Shown here piece after piece: positions 7,620-8,599 of a stretch of DNA of 8,599 nucleotides (position 1 is the stretch's first letter; every line of letters starts with the position of its first letter). The DNA is from CALBPI01 sp039187375 (lineage in GTDB: Bacteria > Pseudomonadota > Gammaproteobacteria > Steroidobacterales > Woeseiaceae). The stretch lies in NCBI GenBank assembly GCA_039187375.1, contig JBCCZN010000119.1:1-8599 (forward strand). The letters are read 5' to 3'. The notes beneath the pieces are model-generated. The model worked only from the letters and a program-made list of their open reading frames with translations. It was not told the origin of the DNA and did no database searches. A program made the translations under genes and the position numbers.

Positions 7620-8086
7620 TTGCGTCGACGGCGCTTGCGCGCGTTGTCACGCATCCGCTGCAGCGCCTCGCGACGCTGTTCCGGCGATAACGCGCGGAAA
7701 CGATCCCGCAACGCCTGACGTTCTTCGGGGGTCAGGCTGTTCAATCGACGTAATCTCTGCCGCAACTGATCTCGCTGATCGGGCGTTAACTCCCGCAGCT
7801 GACGCAACCGCTCTAGCAGGATCGTCCGCCGCTCGTCAGAAAGCGATTGCCAGCGCGTAAAGCGCTCGCGTACCGTCTCACGCTCGTCGGCATCCATCGA
7901 CAACCAGCGCTCCGCGCCCGTCACTAACCGGTTGCGACGCGCCTCGGACAACGAATCCCAACGCGATTCGAATCGGGACAAAACCTGTTGTTGCTCCTCG
8001 CTCAGACTCGACCACTCTTGCGCGTTAGCACTCAGTGATGCGGCACAAACCGCGACAACCGCCATTACTCTGATCACTCTATGCAT
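7616..8086 (-). CDS. DUF3106-like exported Arg-rich repeat protein
   Basis: This is an exported protein of 156 residues from the chosen start. Residues 1-22 are a signal peptide ending Ser-Ala-Asn-Ala. The mature part is about seven tandem helical units, mostly 18 residues long, each beginning Trp/Leu-x-x-Leu-Ser/Thr-x-x-x-Arg. This pattern agrees with DUF3106, a family of unknown function found near ECF sigma factor genes. The later units contain Leu-Thr-Pro-Asp-Gln, Leu-Thr-Pro-Glu-Glu and Leu-Ser-Pro-Glu-Gln, which recall the LTxxQ motif of the periplasmic stress proteins CpxP and Spy. The mature chain has about 34 Arg/Lys against about 24 Asp/Glu and ends in a run of basic residues. Starts at 8113, 8089 and 8086 are all in frame. 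ATG 8086 is preferred because GGGTGA (8097-8092) lies 5 nt before it. It overlaps the stop of the preceding gene by 8 nt, so translation is probably coupled. A periplasmic stress or chaperone-like role is inference only. Confidence 0.85.
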   Translation of the reverse strand: MHRVIRVMAVVAVCAASLSANAQEWSSLSEEQQQVLSRFESRWDSLSEARRNRLVTGAERWLSMDADERETVRERFTRWQSLSDERRTILLERLRQLRELTPDQRDQLRQRLRRLNSLTPEERQALRDRFRALSPEQRREALQRMRDNARKRRRRN

Positions 8087-8327
8087 CATCTTCACCCGTC
8101 TGGGCAGCCTCATCTGTCACCGGGTCGACTGAAACGTCGACTTCAAGCGGCTGTGAATCCACCTCATCCATTGTCATTGGGTCGACCCAGTCACCATCGG
8201 CCTCAACCATGTCACCCAGAAAATCAAATAATCCGTACGGCAGTGTCTCGTCGGCAAAACTGCTCGGCATCGCCAATACGAAAACAAGCCCGACAGAGCG
8301 CAACAAACATCCTGTCTTAACCGGCAT
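8079..8327 (-). CDS. Small exported, extremely acidic protein of unknown function
   Basis: This 82-residue protein is not recognised. Residues 1-25 look like a Sec signal peptide: Lys and Arg early, a Val/Leu/Phe core, and probable cleavage after Ser-Ser-Phe-Ala. The mature part is about 57 residues with 19 Asp/Glu and no Lys, Arg or His, so it carries a very strong negative charge. It has no Cys and no obvious globular core, and is probably disordered apart from the first hydrophobic stretch (Leu-Pro-Tyr-Gly-Leu-Phe-Asp-Phe-Leu). The open frame extends to an ATG at 8342. ATG 8327 is preferred because GAGG at 8337-8334 lies 6 nt upstream, while 8342 has no good ribosome site. It overlaps the stop of the upstream membrane-protein gene by 11 nt and runs into the start of the DUF3106-like gene, so it sits in the middle of one operon. 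A real gene is supported by the ribosome site, the signal peptide and the tight packing. Confidence 0.72.
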   Translation of the reverse strand: MPVKTGCLLRSVGLVFVLAMPSSFADETLPYGLFDFLGDMVEADGDWVDPMTMDEVDSQPLEVDVSVDPVTDEAAQTGEDDA

Positions 8328-8599
8328 CAAACACCTCATCATCCAACCAGGCCAACATCTCCAGCTCTTCCAACAGCTCTAGCTCCGCAAGCGCTGCCAT
8401 CTCCTGATCGTCGAGCAACGGTAGTGGTGCGACACCCGGGCTCTGCAGACTGATCAACACGGCAGCAGCCGTCGCCGCAAGCCCACCCGCCGGTACCAAC
8501 ACCGGCAGCCAGCGGCGCCGCTGGCTGCGTTGATCCGCTACGCGTACCGCGTCCTGGCGCGCCGCACGCACACGCGCAGGGATATAGCCATCCACCGCG
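8317..8599 (-). CDS. Partial single-pass membrane protein, anti-sigma-like (5' end outside window)
   Basis: Only the C-terminal 94 or so codons are present; the frame stays open to the window edge. A GTG at 8595 could be read as a start, but the reading frame continues past it, and proteins of this type usually begin further upstream, so the gene is treated as truncated. The visible part starts with an Arg-rich cytoplasmic stretch (Ala-Arg-Val-Arg-Ala-Ala-Arg, then Gln-Arg-Arg-Arg-Trp). One transmembrane segment of about 20 residues follows (Leu-Pro-Val-Leu-Val-Pro through Val-Leu-Ile-Ser-Leu). The remaining tail, about 42 residues, is periplasmic, Leu/Glu/Asp-rich and lacks basic residues. 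This arrangement resembles the small membrane proteins (for example DUF3619) placed between an ECF sigma factor gene and a DUF3106 gene in proteobacteria, where an anti-sigma role is supposed. The sigma gene itself is not in the window, so the role is inference. It is the first gene seen of the leftward operon. Confidence 0.7.
   Translation of the reverse strand, partial: AVDGYIPARVRAARQDAVRVADQRSQRRRWLPVLVPAGGLAATAAAVLISLQSPGVAPLPLLDDQEMAALAELELLEELEMLAWLDDEVFDAG
8334..8337 (-). promoter_or_regulatory. Ribosome binding site that sets the start of the small acidic protein
   Basis: On the minus strand GAGG (in GATGAGGT) lies 6 nt before the ATG at 8327. It is embedded in the 3' end of the upstream membrane-protein gene, just before that gene's TAA at 8319-8317, which fits translational coupling. 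Confidence 0.6.

Overview
The window reads as chromosomal DNA of a GC-rich Gram-negative bacterium, most likely a gammaproteobacterium. The evidence is a complete tripartite RND efflux operon, a lipoprotein of the outer-membrane-factor type, a signal-peptide-bearing putative outer-membrane barrel, and a cluster whose last gene encodes a DUF3106-like protein. No mobile element, CRISPR array, tRNA or rRNA was seen. The DNA is almost wholly coding: the largest non-coding gap is the 80 bp between 6667 and 6746.

Region 1 (5-5800, + strand) is an efflux operon in the order outer-membrane factor, membrane-fusion adaptor, RND inner-membrane pump. The adaptor starts 10 nt after the outer-membrane-factor stop. 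The pump start overlaps the adaptor stop in an ATGA tetranucleotide. Together the three proteins should form one proton-driven pump spanning inner membrane, periplasm and outer membrane. The promoter and any regulator lie left of the window, and the substrate cannot be read from the sequence.

Region 2 (5758-6666, - strand) is an alpha/beta hydrolase with an intact Ser-Asp-His triad and a GTG start. It is convergent with the pump gene and overlaps its 3' end by 43 nt. The 80 bp to its right is a divergent promoter region shared with Region 3.

Region 3 (6747-7619, + strand) encodes an exported, probably beta-barrel protein of unknown function. A run of seven T lies 12 codons before its stop. 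Its stop overlaps the stop of the convergent gene of Region 4.

Region 4 (7616-8599, - strand) is a tightly overlapping three-gene cluster. Its first gene, cut by the right edge, encodes a single-pass membrane protein resembling the anti-sigma-like proteins found beside ECF sigma factors. The second encodes an 82-residue exported protein whose mature part is extremely acidic, with no Lys, Arg or His. The third encodes an Arg-rich exported protein built from a tandem repeat of about 18 residues (DUF3106-like, with LTPxQ-type motifs that recall CpxP/Spy). This cluster is the most interesting part of the window. It looks like an envelope-stress module whose sigma factor would lie just beyond position 8599; that part is inference.
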